Below, one piece after another: positions 45,101 through 58,251 of a DNA stretch of 64,000 nt. Position 1 is the stretch's first letter. Every line of letters begins with the position of its first letter. Location of the stretch: the NCBI RefSeq assembly GCF_020509005.1, contig NC_063019.1, forward strand, positions 1,860,001-1,924,000. The letters are read 5' to 3'. Position numbers and translations under genes: made by a program. Under the pieces are notes generated by a model. It worked only from the letters and a program-made list of their open reading frames with translations, made no database searches and was not told the DNA's origin. This stretch comes from Fulvia fulva (taxonomy: Eukaryota; Ascomycota; Dothideomycetes; Mycosphaerellales; Mycosphaerellaceae).

Positions 45101-47244
45101 CTAAGGCCATTCCGTAGCGTACGGTTATATCTAGTAGCTTCCTCCCTAGAAACGCGTATAGGGGAGTGAATTCGAGTCCCTACTATAGGTAGTAGAGGTT
45201 GAAGTCGCCGAGGAGTACTTGCTTCGTGTCTTAGCTTAGGGTCCGCTCTAGGTAGGCGAGGGTTCCTAGTTCCCTACTCGTTAGACCCCGCGGTAGCGGG
45301 TTATAAACGTTATAGATCTAGATAGGGCCTTGTGTCGTGTCGATCTAGATTGATGTTATGTCTCCTAGGTTGCCCTACTACGGTAGTATAACCTTCTACG
45401 ACTCAAGGTCTATAGTCTTGCTTACGTATATATATGTCCTCGGGATAACGCCTCGTTAGCCCGCGATTACGGTATAGTATCTCCGGTCATTATAAGTAGC
45501 TAGGAGTCCTACGTAGGGGTTGATCTATAGTTCCTATACCGTAATAACGTAGTACCGTAGCGGGTCTAGCTCTTATAGAAAGTGGCGCTAGACCTTGTCC
45601 CTACTTTTGTTTACGTTATACTATACGATAGTAATGTCGTCGTATAGTATTATTCGTTGTCCGTAAGGTCTATTTCCGTACTAACCTACTATGTCTCCTA
45701 AGCCTATATCTCGCTATCTAGCTAGCCCTAGGGCCGCTAGGGCGCCCTAAAGATTCGCATTTAGCCTAGTTCGTTAGTAGCCCGGTTAAGGTGTCGAGGC
45801 CTACCGGGAGGTAGATACGTTTGCGGTTAGGTTCCCTTATTTATCTCTTCTACCCTCTTCCTTTTGCTCGGCTCGAAGCCCTTATATACGGTAGGTCCCT
45901 CCTACTGTCGTTAGGGGTACCTAGCTAGTATAGAGATCCTTACTTGTCTCGCTCGTTCTTATACTACTATTCTAGCCGGGCATTAGCTTGAATACGCTAG
46001 GTGCCTTCTGCCGTAGTATACGTACCTACTCTCCTTTTTTGGGCATTCCCTTCCCTAGTATAGGCCTACGTAGTGAGGACACCTTAGGGTCTTCTCCCCG
46101 TATTTTAGGGCTATATGACCGTACTGTTAGCATTAGAAGTATTGTAGTACCCTATAGCTACTCTAATAGATCTCCGTGTCTATTCTCCCGTAGTTCTAGA
46201 ATAGCCTATTATCTAGTATCTAGTTAGCTTGTTCCGCTGTCTCTACCTAAATAATAAGCGATAAATGCGTCTTTTCTCGGTCTACTGTCTTATATAGCTA
46301 TACCGCCTTCGTTAGTCGTACTCCTAGGGAGGTGTTCTAGTTCTATACTTAGAGGTGGGGAAGGTCTTCGACCTTGAATGTCCTAGGGACCCCGTAGGCG
46401 ATGACGGTATACTATTAGTAGGAGACTCGTGCCGACTTCGCGACTTTAGTAGTCTACTCTTTATAGGTCTCTAGCTTTCGTCTATTAGACTCTTATACGG
46501 TAAAGAGTCTTACTACGCCTATTGCCTCTACCCTCGCCCTAACTACCTCCTTTTGGCCGATTCTGTTAACAATCTCCTTGCTTATTAGGGCTACGATTTC
46601 TTGTTTCTCCGCCGGATTAGTAATATATAGGCGTACCGCCTTACTTACCTTCGGAGGGGGTTGATTCTTGCCTACTACTACTATTGCCTATATAGTTAGT
46701 TTCTAGGCTGCCTTCTATGTTACTTATTAGATTGTCTTCGGGATTTAGTATAATAGCGCTTTTAGCGCTCCTAGTAGCTGTGCTATAGTGTTCTTATATA
46801 CCCGGGCTAGGTGTTCGTTATCCCCTAGTAATCGTCATCCCCTAGTATCCGTATATAGGGTCGTCTACGCTATATTGTTTGTCGTTAGCCTCTACTTTCT
46901 ATATAGTGGGCCTTAGCTTATGTCCTAGGTTTTTTCTTAGTTTGTTCCCCGGTTTGACTCTTAGTATAGAGTGTTCGTAAGGCTATAGCTCTCGTTAGTT
47001 ACTATCCTTCGCTATTGTTCGGGGTCGCGCTTCCTAATTAGGTAGTTGTCCTCCGTAACTCCGTAATTCTAGGGTCTACCTTTAGGGGAAAGGGACCTCG
47101 GTTTTAGGGTTTTTTGTATTACGATTACGCCGCCGCTAGCGTAGGCGGGTCGCTACTACTTAAGTAGATTGCTCGTCTTAATAAGGGCTATCGATTAAGG
47201 GCTAAACGTATCCCCTAGTAGAATGTTAATTGTCTTCTCCGGTA
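42107..47244 (-). mobile_element. Tad-like LINE (5.1 kb), RIP-degraded, 17-bp target duplication
   Basis: Flanked by TTCTTAAACTATTAGAT at 42090-42106 and 47245-47261, and the copia frame resumes across it. Its 3' end is on the left with a GATA-type tail (about 42,103-42,118). On the minus strand the reverse transcriptase spans about 44.2-43.2 kb, with GFVDDINIL at about 43.59-43.62 kb. Upstream of it, about 46-44.9 kb fits the position of an endonuclease domain, and about 47-46.2 kb that of ORF1, but RIP makes these calls weak. It is near full length and the best reference for the truncated copy at 28-36 kb. Confidence 0.85.
42185..42214 (-). other. Predicted 3'-UTR stem-loop of the LINE
   Basis: On the minus strand GAGGGG pairs with CCCCTC (6 bp) around an 18-nt loop that starts TTTTTAC and ends CGGTTT. 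The other LINE has a matching structure at 59879-59909. It could be the site where the LINE reverse transcriptase recognises its own RNA. Confidence 0.4.
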
Positions 47245-50200
47245 TTCTTAAACTATTAGATATCGGCTAACCTTAGTACTATAATAGGTATATCGTCTAT
47301 ATAGATAAGTAGTATAATGTCTCTCTTAGTATAAGTTAGGAGATATAGGTCTACCTCGGACTAGTAGAATCCTATTTTAACTAACGTAGCGATATAGAGC
47401 TTATTCTAGTCTCTAGCTGCCTACTTTAGGCCGTAGAGACTCCGGAGTACCTTAAGGACCGTATTCGGTAGGGTTTCGACTCCTAGTAGGGGTTTTATAT
47501 AGATGTCTTCGGCTAGGTAGCTTTAGGTAAACGTATTATTGACGTCGACCTAGTATATCTCGAGATCCCGCTTGTAAACTACTACTATAAAGACCCTTAG
47601 GGTGTTATAGCGTACTATAGGTACGAATATCTCTTCGAAGTTAACGCCGAATTTCTATAAAAACCCTCTTACGACAAGTCTTGCCTTGAACTTTTCGATT
47701 ACTCCGCTAATAAGTCTCTTTACGTTAAAGACCTACTTAGAGGTAACTATATTCGCCCCCCTTAGAGCAATAGCCGTTTCCTAGGTGTTATTACTTAATA
47801 ACGAGAGTAGCTCGGTATCGATAGCGTCTTCTATAAGTAGCCCTATTTAGGATCCCCTACCGTAGCCTTATATATCTTCGGGATAGGTACTTCCTATTAG
47901 TAGGCGATACCGGATCCGAATGTAGTAAAGGCGTATTCTTAGACTTCGTCGAACAGTTCCTCTACCGTAGCTATAAATATACGTTCGTCGGCATCGGTAA
48001 GTCTATTGTTTACCTAGGGTAGTTAGTAGAACAAAGCTATTATAGCTTTATAGTACTTAGCCTTATAGTCCTAGTCCTAGCCGTAGTTATCGTTAGGATC
48101 CCTAGTCCTTTTCCTCCGGACGATTAGTTCCGGTAGCTCCGGGGTTTCCTCGATCTTCTTATAGTCCGCGATATTATCTAGTCTACCGGGAAGTTGGACA
48201 TAGAGCGGTCTTAAGATAGTTAGTCCTTTATCCTTAGCCGTAGCGGGTTCGGTCTCTACGTAGGGAGCGGGGATTAGCTAGGTCGGTTCTTCTATAGAGG
48301 AGTTACTCTCGTTAGGCCTAGGTATTGTACTACCCGAGGATCGTAAGATCGCTATTAGGGTATCCGCTAGTCGCTATAGTAGTAGTCGCGAGACCGCCGG
48401 TAGTCGACCGACTAGCCTTCGTTTAGGTACCTTACTAGGTTAGTTCGTAAAGGAGACACCTAAATCTAGATCTCCCCCCTTCTCGTTTTCGAACTAATCT
48501 ACTTAGCTATACTACCTAATAGCTCGTATATCTAGCTCCTAGAACAACTATTACTTAGTCGATTGACCGTATCTAACGAAAATAGCTTCCTTACCCTAGT
48601 TTATTAACTTATCCTATCGTAGCCCTTTTAGATATAATTTCGGTTCTACGTAAGCTACTGCCCTATAACCCTATACTCTTAGGTAATCTACCGTCGGTAC
48701 TTTGCTAGTAAATGCTTCTTCCGGTAAAAGTTAGATACCGTTAAGTAACGGTCCGTTCGGTAGTAGGTTACGTATAACCGCCTATACCTCTAGCGCTTTA
48801 GGCTAGAATTCTACCGGTATCCCCGATTCCTCGAGCATTACGCGGATCGCGTTCTCCGATGCCTAGATTGACCTTTGTACTACTCCGTTTCGTATAGAGT
48901 TATAAGTATCCGTCGTATCGTATTAAACCCCCGATTCTTTCTCCTATTCTTTTAGAACTATTAGTAGCTTAGGTGTATTGTTACTCCGTACTACTCTTAC
49001 GTAGCATTTCGATACTTTCTCTATAGTTAGCCTTCTATACTAAAGCTCCTACTAATCCTCGGTAGTTACCGCGGCTAGAGCTTCCTCGTATAGCACCTCC
49101 GGTAGTCTATTATCTACCTAGTTTAGAGAGTCGGATATCGAAGATACTACCGGTACCCCCCCTCGTAGTATTGTTCGTACGATAGGCTTTCCGCTCTTAT
49201 ACTTAAGTATAAAGTTTAGAGGTTCGATATCGAATTGCTTACTAAACTGCCTCTATAAAACTAGATTAACTCCGAGATTAGGAACAAACAAGACTTTCTC
49301 TAGCGCAATTTGTTTCCCCGTTAGGCCTCCTATAGTTACTATTCCTTTATAGAATATATCTAGGTACCCCCTACCGACTTTAATTACTTTCCTTCTCGCT
49401 AGTTTCCTAAGCGATCTGAATAGAGACTTATTGTTAGTTATGTATAAGGAGGTATAGGAGTCTAGTAACTATTCGGAGGCGAGAAACTTGCCTTTTACTT
49501 CGGTAGTAGAATAGGCGACTTCGTCGTCGTATATTTCCTCGGTATCGCTTTCTCGTAAGGTATAGGCTCGTATTGCCTTTACCTTTGTCTTATTATCGGA
49601 TTGGCTTCTCCTATTCTTCTACTGTTTCTTAGACTTCTTAAGGGCGTTTTAGGCCTTCTCTAGATCCCGGACTAGCTCTTTATAGGACTTCTTTTCCGGT
49701 TGCTTCTAGGTGTTCTTCTTTTTAATAAACTCCTTTACGGAATCTAGTTCCGGGCACGATATAACTAGGTAGTTACTATTATAGATAAAGTAGCCGCTCT
49801 TACCCCCTTACCTCTAGGAGTATAGAGCGGTCTCGCCCTTACTCTCTTAGATCCGTAATTTGTAGGATTTAAGTAAGGTTATAGCAGATTCCTAGCCTAG
49901 GTTTAGCTAGGCTAGGATAGTGTCTCTAGTACTAGCGTAGACGTCCGGGAGGCTGCTTAGTAGGTGCTTAAACCTCCGGATAGGGTCCTTATAGTAGGTC
50001 TCTTTACTATCTATTTCGGTAATCTATATAGATAGGTTACCTAGATATGTCCACCCTTATCTAATTGTCTAATCGTCCGGTAGCTTAAACGACACTAGCT
50101 GTTTTATAAGCGCTACTACGTATACCTTATAGACCTTACTATACTTCTTCTATAGAAGTTTCTAGATTTCTTTCGTATCTCGTATATCTAAGATTTCTTA

Positions 50201-50634
50201 GTTATCCTCCTCGGATAAATATACTAAGATAGTATATCTCGCTATACGGTTCGCCTTTGAAGTGATATTAGGCGTAACGGATTCTAGGAGATTAGCTAAC
50301 GAGTCGTCGATAACCTAGAATACCTCCCGGCTTTCGAGATAGTCTCGTAGTATAACGAACTAGCGCTTCTAGTTCTTACGAGTAAGGGTAGGGCCGACCT
50401 TCCGGGGGCCCTCGTGACTCGTTAAGTCTTCTATAGCGAAGGTAGCCTTAGATATATAGCAAGCTCTACTTAACTACGGTAGTTAGAATAAGCTTAGACT
50501 CCCCGAGTCTATTAGTAGCGTTCCGTATAGTAGACTCCCCGAGTCTATTAGTACGTTACCGTACAAATTCCGGGTATATAGTATAATACCCTACGTCGTA
50601 CTTCCTTAATATATCGATGTCCTATTAAGCAAAC

Positions 50635-50648
50635 CCGGGCTTATAACC
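50635..50648 (-). promoter_or_regulatory. Primer-binding site remnant, initiator tRNA-Met type
   Basis: CCGGGCTTATAACC differs from the site at 4671-4684 by one C-to-T change in a CpA context, as RIP would produce. Confidence 0.7.
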
Positions 50649-50934
50649 TATTAAACAGGTATAGTATATATGTGTACGGAAGTTAGGACACGTAATAGGG
50701 AAGGAGGAAGGACTAATGTAGTATACGAAGGTATATAGTAGAATAGTGTTTAGTACTAAAGGTATCTCTTCTATCGGTATAGAGACTACGTCTCTTATAC
50801 CTATATAGAGGGATATTGCTCTAGTCCTAGTTCTATTTCACTACGTCTTATCGGTTTTACCTATATCTTATCCTACGACGGTAGTTCCTCTAAGTCGCTC
50901 CTACTATTCGTACGGTATTATAATAGTATTGCCG
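50649..50934 (-). repeat. 5' LTR of the 40.7-50.9 kb copia
   Basis: 286 bp starting TATTAAACAGG (RIP-altered TGTTAAACAGG) right after the primer site GGGCTTATAACC. Confidence 0.85.
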
Positions 50935-50935
50935 T

Positions 50936-51119
50936 TATAAGGGCGCGCGTACTATAGGGTCCAAATGAGATAGTTGTTATTCTACGAAGCTACGAAAGAG
51001 GAGCGCGAGGCGCGGCGAAGTTATAAAGTAAAGCTAAGCCGCGCTAACCCGATATAGAAGGTCCGCGGTTTAGCCGGGCCGACGTAGCTATAGTGAGGGG
51101 TCGCGGGCTACCCGTAATA
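50936..51119 (-). repeat. 184-bp gypsy LTR, middle copy (3' LTR of the full internal region)
   Basis: Same sequence and length as the outer copies. It is followed by the same C-rich run and 3' region seen after the left LTR, and directly preceded by the right LTR of the copia element. Confidence 0.9.
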
Positions 51120-54100
51120 GTACCCCCCCTCCCAAAATACGCCTTAGTCCTCTAAGCGTTATCTACCTTATAAGGCTACTTGCCTATCGAGCTCTATAAT
51201 CGCGCGAACGCCGAATTATCCTCTAGTACCCTGTCGTTATCCGATAATATCGTATTCGCTCTATTAAGACTATCCTCGACCGGCTTCCTTCGAGAAACAT
51301 ATTGCCTAGTTAGCTAGCTTGCCCTAGATCTAAGTCTGTCTTCGGCTCGTACTCGCGTATAATCCTTATGACTAAAGTTAGGTATTATTATAGGCTCTAT
51401 AGGCTCTACTCGAGTATCGAATATATACGGAGCAGATTCTATTAGAGGTAAGGCTCGAGGCGACTTATTCGTAACGGTGTCTTTCGGAATGACCCTGATC
51501 GAGTTGAGCCCGAGCATCTTAGTAGCTAGTAGGGACTAGTCAGATAGAGCTACGAAGCCTATAGGCGTAGATAACTCCGGCCGGTTATAGTGAAAGTCTA
51601 TAATAGCGGCGGCTACGTGTTTAAGTATGTCCTCTATAGGTTACTAGGTCTCACTATCCTCCTCGTTCTGATATCTAGCCTATTTCACCTTATACTATGT
51701 ATCTACTTTACGCTTATGCCCCTTCTTCACCTTACCTACCCGCTTACGGGTGTACATATTAAGGATCTTTTCTACCTCGTATATATACGTAGGTACTACT
51801 ACTATATCGGCTACTATAACAGCCTCGGTAGTATTAGGTTCGATAGTTATCGGTAGTAGCGGCGCTAGATGCTGCCCTTTAAGTAGTAGGAAATCGGGGT
51901 GGTCGGCTCGTTATAGTAGTAAGGTATAGAAGCAATTATTAAGTCCTACTAGAGCGTCTAATAGTTTTAGTCGATAAGAGAGTCTAGCCGGTATAACTTC
52001 CGTAATCTAGTAAGGGCCGGCATATCTCCTGTCTAGCTTCTTAGATAGTCGAGTCGTGCGGATGTTCTTAGTACTAAGATATACCTAATTACCTACCTTA
52101 TAGTCTAGAGGAATGCTTCGGTAGCGGTTTGCTACCTCTACTTAGAGAGCTTATAACATTCGTATATTCTCTTAAAGGTGTTTATAAAGCTCGCAAATTC
52201 GACGTACAAAGGTTTCTACTGATCGCGTATCTAGTCGCTAGAGAGTAGTCAGTCCTCCCTCCTTTCTAGCGTTTAGGTCAACTCGCTCTATAAACTTAGG
52301 GTTATATCCTAAGGTAGCGTAGAACGGCGACATACTAGTAGTCTTAGACAGGTGATTATTGATCGCGAACTAAGTAAGGCATAGCTATTCTACCTATTTA
52401 TCCTATGCCTTATTAGTGAACATACGGAGATACTGTTCTATCGCCTAGTTAGTACGTTCTGACTGTCTATTAGTTTCTAGGTAATACGAAGAACTTAGCT
52501 TACGATTTATACGGAGTATCTTATAGAGTTTCTTCTAGAAGGTAGTAACCTACTACTTGCTACGGTCTGATATAATAGTATTAGGAAACCCGCGCCGACA
52601 GAACATATGTTTAAGGAAAAGCCTTGCCGTATTCTATACTGTCATTACGCTAATAGGGATCAGCTCGACTTCCTTAGTAAGCCTATTAGTAACGGTCATA
52701 ATGTTGTTATAGACTATACCGTTAAGAGTACTATCTAGGAGTCCGACAACGAAGTCGACTACAATGTGTTTCTAAGGCCGATCTAGAATAGGAAGTGGCT
52801 ATAGTAATCCTAGTGGCTAGGAGTGTAGAGATTTTGTTATACGGTAGGTACGGCAATTCGCGGTGTATCTACGTACGGGTCTCGCTAATCTAGGCTAGTA
52901 GAATTCACGTGCTACGAGTTCATAAGTACGAGCTCGTCCTAGATAGCCTACTACTAGAGCGTTATAGTTTATCTTGATTATCCTAGTCTATAAAGCTTAG
53001 TCATTTAGTACCTATAAGCTCTAGCCGTCGTATTGATTTCGAATATATAGTAGGTCGCTATCTACTTTATAGTATACTAGGTGAATCTTCGCTCTCTATA
53101 GTAGTATAGGAGTACGGTCTTAAGCTCGTTATCGGTTACGTACACCGTCGATATTCGATACTCGAGTTCGGCTTCCCGCTAACTTTTACGCGTCGCCGGT
53201 TATTTAGTAGGCGTATCTCGTTCTATAGGCATAAACTCTTTAGCTTTAGGGTTTAGCGGTACTAGTTCCTCTTCTTCCGGCGTATCTTCTACTATTGCCT
53301 ATAGTGAGGCGATCTTAAGGAATCGCTTAGGAGGTAGTAATGTCTAATGCTAATGCTAGTTCCGAGGGTCGTCCACCCCTTACGGAAGGTCCTAGCTACG
53401 TCTCGTTAGGCTGTCTAGCTTTATACCTTAAAGTCCTAGACGGTATATTATCTTAAAGTTGAACTATAACAAGAACTTAGCCTAACGCGCTTGTCGCCGA
53501 TTTAGCTACTTTGTCGTCATGAAGTATTCTAGGTTCTTATAGTCGGTATAAATCTTGACTAGCTATAAGTCCTTATTATCTGCCTCGTAGGCGAGCTCGG
53601 GTCTCTATTCCTTAAAAGCCTTAATAATAGCTAACAGTTCCTTGTTATAGATTTCATAATTACACTCCTATAGACTCAACTTCTTCGAGTAGAAGGCTAT
53701 AGGATGTAGTATACTATTCTCGTCATACTACGAAAGTACGCCGGCGTTTATAAAATCTAAAGAATCTGTCTCTATTACTGTTTCTCTACCTAGCACGTAA
53801 TATACGAGTATGCCGGCTTTACTAAACGTAGCTTTCCAATTGTCAAAGGCTCGTTAGCAATCTAGTGACTATTAAATCCTTCTGTTCTTATGATTGCTTA
53901 GTCCGTCCGACTTAGTCAGGTTTATAAGAGGAGTAGCTATACGCGAAAATGCTTCGATAAACCGCCTATAGAAGTTAGTAAATCTAAGGAAGGCCTAGAC
54001 ATCCTTTAGGTTCTTAGGAGCTTCCTATATCTAAATACATTCGAGTTTCTCGGGGTCTATCTCGATACCGTTAGGGGTTATAATTAGCCTAAGATACTTT

Positions 54101-57100
54101 ACCTTCTATTAGTAGAATTCGCTTTTGTCGATGTCCGCTATAAGTCCTATATCGCGTAGCTTAGTAAGAACCTTCCGTACGTGTTCCATATACTCCTCTA
54201 AGGTGTCACTAAAGATAAGTACGTTATCTAGGTAGGCCGATACAAAGTCGTCTAGGTGTTCTTATAAGACCTTATTAATATATAATTAGAACGATACTAG
54301 TCCGTTACACAAGCCGAATAGTAACACTAGACACTCGTAGATACCGTATCGTGTCGTAAACGCCGTTAACTACTCGTACCCTTTAGCTATCCGTAACTTG
54401 TTAAAGGCTACTATAATATCTAGCTTCGTAAAGTACTTCTTACCGTATATACGGTTAAGCGTCTCTTATATTAAGGGAATCGGATACCGGTTCTTAATAG
54501 TGATCGTATTTAATCCTCTATAGTCGATATAAACACGTAGCCTACCTCTAGGCTTACGTACTACTAGTACTAGTATAGGAGACTAGCTCGTCTTTTGCCC
54601 TACTTTCCGTACCTTCCCTTTAGATGTTTGCTCGTCTAGCTATTTCTTAACTACCTCGTTCTCCTTCTTAGCTAGGCCGTGGGGCTTGCGGTATAGTAGC
54701 TCTTATAGACTATTAGGCTTAATATAAATCTCATGATCTACGCCTAGTCGGTAAGGTAGGAGTCCTTTATAATCCTTAGCTAAGAAAGCGTCCGTAATAT
54801 CGTAGTATATTAGCGGCAACTTCTCCTTCGGGTTATGATTGAACTGCTTGTTCAAGAATTGGTCTAGATCATTAGTAGCTATTATACTTAGCTTAAGCTC
54901 TCCGCCGTCGCTCTTACGCCTAGTAGGTATAATGTAGAAGCACTTAGCCCTAGGCCGGTACGCGTACATCCCCTACGCGCGTTAAGAAACGCCCTAGTAG
55001 TCTACTTCTTTATCGTCTATGTCTTCTAGGTCATATAATAAGACGTTCAGCTCTGCCCCTCCTACTATAAAGCTCGCTACCTCTCTAGTAAAGGGCTCTA
55101 GTCCGTACCGTACTAGTACCTACTTCTTCTTCTCGCGGTAGTTTAGGGATTATACTATTATCGATATCTTATTCTATAGACAGTGACCAAAGTAGTAATC
55201 CGACCTAAATACCACCTCGCCTATCTCCTAGAAGATGTTTAGGTTATACGCTATAAGCTATAGTAGGCCAAAGACGATGTCGTATTCGAGGTCGGTGACG
55301 TAGTATAACATTTACTCGTAATAATCGCCTATAACTACGTCTATAGGGGCCGCGTATATAATCTGCCGCGTAGTGGCCGTTCTATCTCCTAGTATTAGTC
55401 GTCGGCTTTACGTCAAAGGGATTAGGGGTATTGTGTATTTACGTATAAATTTCTAGTTAAGAAAGAGAGAGGTAGAAGTAGAATCTATAAGGCCTCGAGC
55501 CTTTCTCTATTATATTATTACGGGTAACACTAGGTAAGGGAATATAGCTAGCTATTACTTATCTAGTACGTATACCGATATCTTAAGCTCCTTTCTATAG
55601 TCTGTTACCGTCTCTTACGTTCCGTGTCTCTCAATCTTATACTCTTTCTGTCCTAGGAAGTTCGGGTGACCGCTATCTACTACGCTTAGGTAGCGGTCGT
55701 ACTATTTCCCTACCGCGGATCGGCGGCTAGGGAACTGAGGTTCGCGTTCGGATTCGGCGTAGTATTACGTAGACGCGGTAGGCGATAGTCGCTATCGTAC
55801 CTATATATTAGGCATTTAGGGTTAGTCGATACGTAAGAACCTATATAGTAGTGGTAGTACTTACCCTACTTCTTAAGGTCTTCGCGCTACTTACGGTTAA
55901 GCGTAGGTAGGTTCTATAGATATGTCGGTAGATCCTCCTTCTTCTTAGTACTAGCGTACTATAGTAGGCGCTATACTAAGGCACCTATAACACCGGTAGC
56001 GGTACTAGTAACTACGTTACCGTTGTTCTAGTTATTCTAGCCGCTATTACTATTCGAGTTACTATTACCCCGGGGGCGCTCCTTCTACGGGTATAGTCGA
56101 TCTGTCTCGTAGAAACTCTCGTCTAGTACGGTATACTCCTCGATAACGTCTTATATACTATCTAGGCGGCGGTCGACTTCGCGGTCGCCGAAGGTCTTAA
56201 TAAAGTACTTGCGGTTTAGTCGGTTACGGAATAGTATAAGCTCGGTCTTATCGATCTATAACATCTAGGCGCGTAACTTCGAGTAGCGAATATAGAAGGC
56301 TATAAAGGTTTCGCCTTGTTCTTACTTATAGGTAGTAATATTAACTATAGCCTTAGTTCCTTTATTACGTATACTATATTAGCGTATTATCTAATCTAAT
56401 AACTCTTCTCTAGTCTTAAACTCGTTAAAGGACTACTGTCTAGGTATAGGGATCCTTAGCTTAATGCTTCGCTAAGGATCACCTTATGTCTACCTATATA
56501 CGAAGCGTTAACTATCTACCTTAGTACGGAAGGTTACTATAGTTAGCTTTAGGAGAACACTACTATACTAGCTGTCGAAATTAGGGTCGTTATTGTTCTT
56601 AAAGTACTTAGGGTTAGGCACACCCTTACCGATCTCTATACCGCGAGTAAGGGTACGGTCAATAGTAAAGAGACGTTCTAGAAGGTCAACTAGTAGTGTC
56701 TAGGTACGGGTGTTACGTATTCTCGAGTCACGACTATTATTAGGTCCTAGTCGCGGACGGTCGTTATTACGTCCTCGGCTATTATCTCTACGGTCATCGT
56801 CGTCTCTATCGTTATCACTACTACCGCTACCGCCCCCTCTACTAGCAGCTTCGGGATACCTACGTAATAGCTACTTAAGTAAGGTCTCGCGTAGGCGGGA
56901 ACGAGAGGGTCGGCGGCCTAAGCGGCCCCTACCTCCGTTCTATATAGTGTCTCCTGCCTTAAGCCGAGCCTTTAGGTCATCGACTTCTTGTTATAGGGCC
57001 TAGTTCTTCGCCTTAGCATCTTGTGCCTTCTTCTTCTCCTTCTCGTAGATCTCGCTAAACTGCTTATATAGGTTGTTAGCTTCCTTATATTTCTTCCCTA

Positions 57101-57942
57101 GCTCTTACAACTTAGCTAGGTCGTAATCCTTCTTACTCTTAAGATCTGCTACCATTTTCTATATAACAAGCTCTTTACTTCGTAGCATCTTATAGATGCG
57201 GTCGTATTCGGTGTATAGCGTAGTGTACTAGGTGTTCTAGAGGTCGTTAGCTCGCTCTATTACATCGAGTTGTCTACCCTTAGTAATCGCCGTGTTAACT
57301 ACTTATAGTACGAAGTCGTAGGTGGTCTTCGGGTGTTAGGATGCAAGGGTCGTAAGGTTGTCTAGGGTGACATTCTGGTATTCGGATACGAGAATGTGTT
57401 CTACCTCGTCGAGTAATAGATACACCTCGTCTAGGTCGCCGCCTAGGTTCTCTTCGAGCTTAAACTCGAACAGTTCTATAAAGTCAATCTTACTACCTTC
57501 TTCTCGCTCGAAGGCCTTCTAGTAAGCTTTATTAATCTTTTATTATAGCGCGATACCGGTATCTACTATAACCCGCCGATTGTCGTCCTATATCTAACTC
57601 TAAGGAAAAGAGGAGAGGTCGGGGAAAAGAGATATACGCTACTTACCTTTACCCTTAGGCTTAGGTAGCGGTAGTATACCGCCGTTCGTTATTTATAAAG
57701 TTATATTATCTAGGTTCGGAGGAGCCGTAACGGTGCCTATATCCTAACTGTCTACGAGCGCGCGACTACCTACTAATAATGTCGCCGCGTTACGTTCTCT
57801 AGGTTTCTACGCGCTATACGCCTTACCGTATTCTATATTCTAATACGACTCTACGCGTTCTCGAGTTCTACGGTTCTATCTATTCCTATTATTACGCGTC
57901 CCTTACCTAGATCCGTAATCTAGGTAGGGTAGTAGAACAAAC

Positions 57943-58126
57943 TATAAGGGCGCGCGTACTATAGGGTCCGAACGAGATAGTTATTATTCTACGAAGCTAC
58001 GAAAGAGGAGCGCGAGGCGCGGCGAAGTTATAAAGTAAAGCTAAGCCGCGCTAACCCGATACGGAAGGTCCGCGGTTTAGCCGGGCCGACGTAGCTATAG
58101 TAAGGGGTCGCGGGCTACCCGTAATA
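57943..58126 (-). repeat. 184-bp gypsy LTR, outer right copy (5' LTR)
   Basis: Same sequence and length. CCTAG and the resumed pogo sequence follow directly. Confidence 0.9.
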
Positions 58127-58251
58127 CCTAGTAACGATTCTATAGGATGTCGTCGTATTAAGATACCGTCGTAATTAAAGTAGAAGTAGTATAGTTCTTA
58201 GTAAAAGTAGCCCGCTCGGTAGTATACCCCGCTCGGTAGTAAAGCACGTTA

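Larger units (their letters stand above)
40729..50934 (-). mobile_element. Ty1/copia element with two 286-bp LTRs, RIP-degraded, split by a LINE
   Basis: LTRs at 40729-41014 and 50649-50934 have equal length. The initiator-Met-type primer site sits at 50,635-50,648. Element pieces 41,015-42,106 and 47,262-50,648 read on the minus strand as RNase H and RT end, then RT, integrase (~48.8-49.2 kb) and protease/gag (~49.4-50.5 kb), parallel to the copia at 1-4177. TAG stops are throughout. The two flanks do not show a 5-bp duplication, unlike the other elements here. Confidence 0.86.
40455..58126 (-). mobile_element. Ty3/gypsy element inserted in the pogo copy, with copia inside and an extra LTR
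   Basis: Flanked by CCTAG (40450-40454, 58127-58131) with matching 184-bp LTRs at each end. A third LTR lies at 50936-51119. The full internal region 51,120-57,942 reads on the minus strand: coiled-coil gag (~57.9-56 kb), protease region (~55.4 kb), a conserved pre-RT block at 54.70-54.97 kb, reverse transcriptase (~54.7-53.9 kb; [20 protein letters not shown]), RNase H (~53.8-53.4 kb) and integrase (~53.1-51.9 kb). At 40,639-40,728 only the last ~90 bp of a second internal region is present, before the copia. All frames are broken by RIP. Confidence 0.85.
39440..58249 (+). mobile_element. 1133-bp pogo-type element, split by a gypsy insertion
   Basis: Terminal repeats start ACGTGCTTTACTACC (39440) and end GTAAAGCACGT (58249), with TA on both sides (39438-39439, 58250-58251). 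The element pieces are 39440-40454 and 58132-58249, which total 1133 bp once the CCTAG duplication is counted once. That equals the copy at 12414-13546, with the same internal loss in the transposase. Transposase remnants read on the plus strand. It is RIP-mutated throughout. Confidence 0.88.

Noticed and set aside
29185..58131. Both gypsy target duplications contain CTAG, suggesting a target motif
   Set aside because: RIP makes CTAG extremely common here (from CCAG/CTGG), so two matches are not informative.
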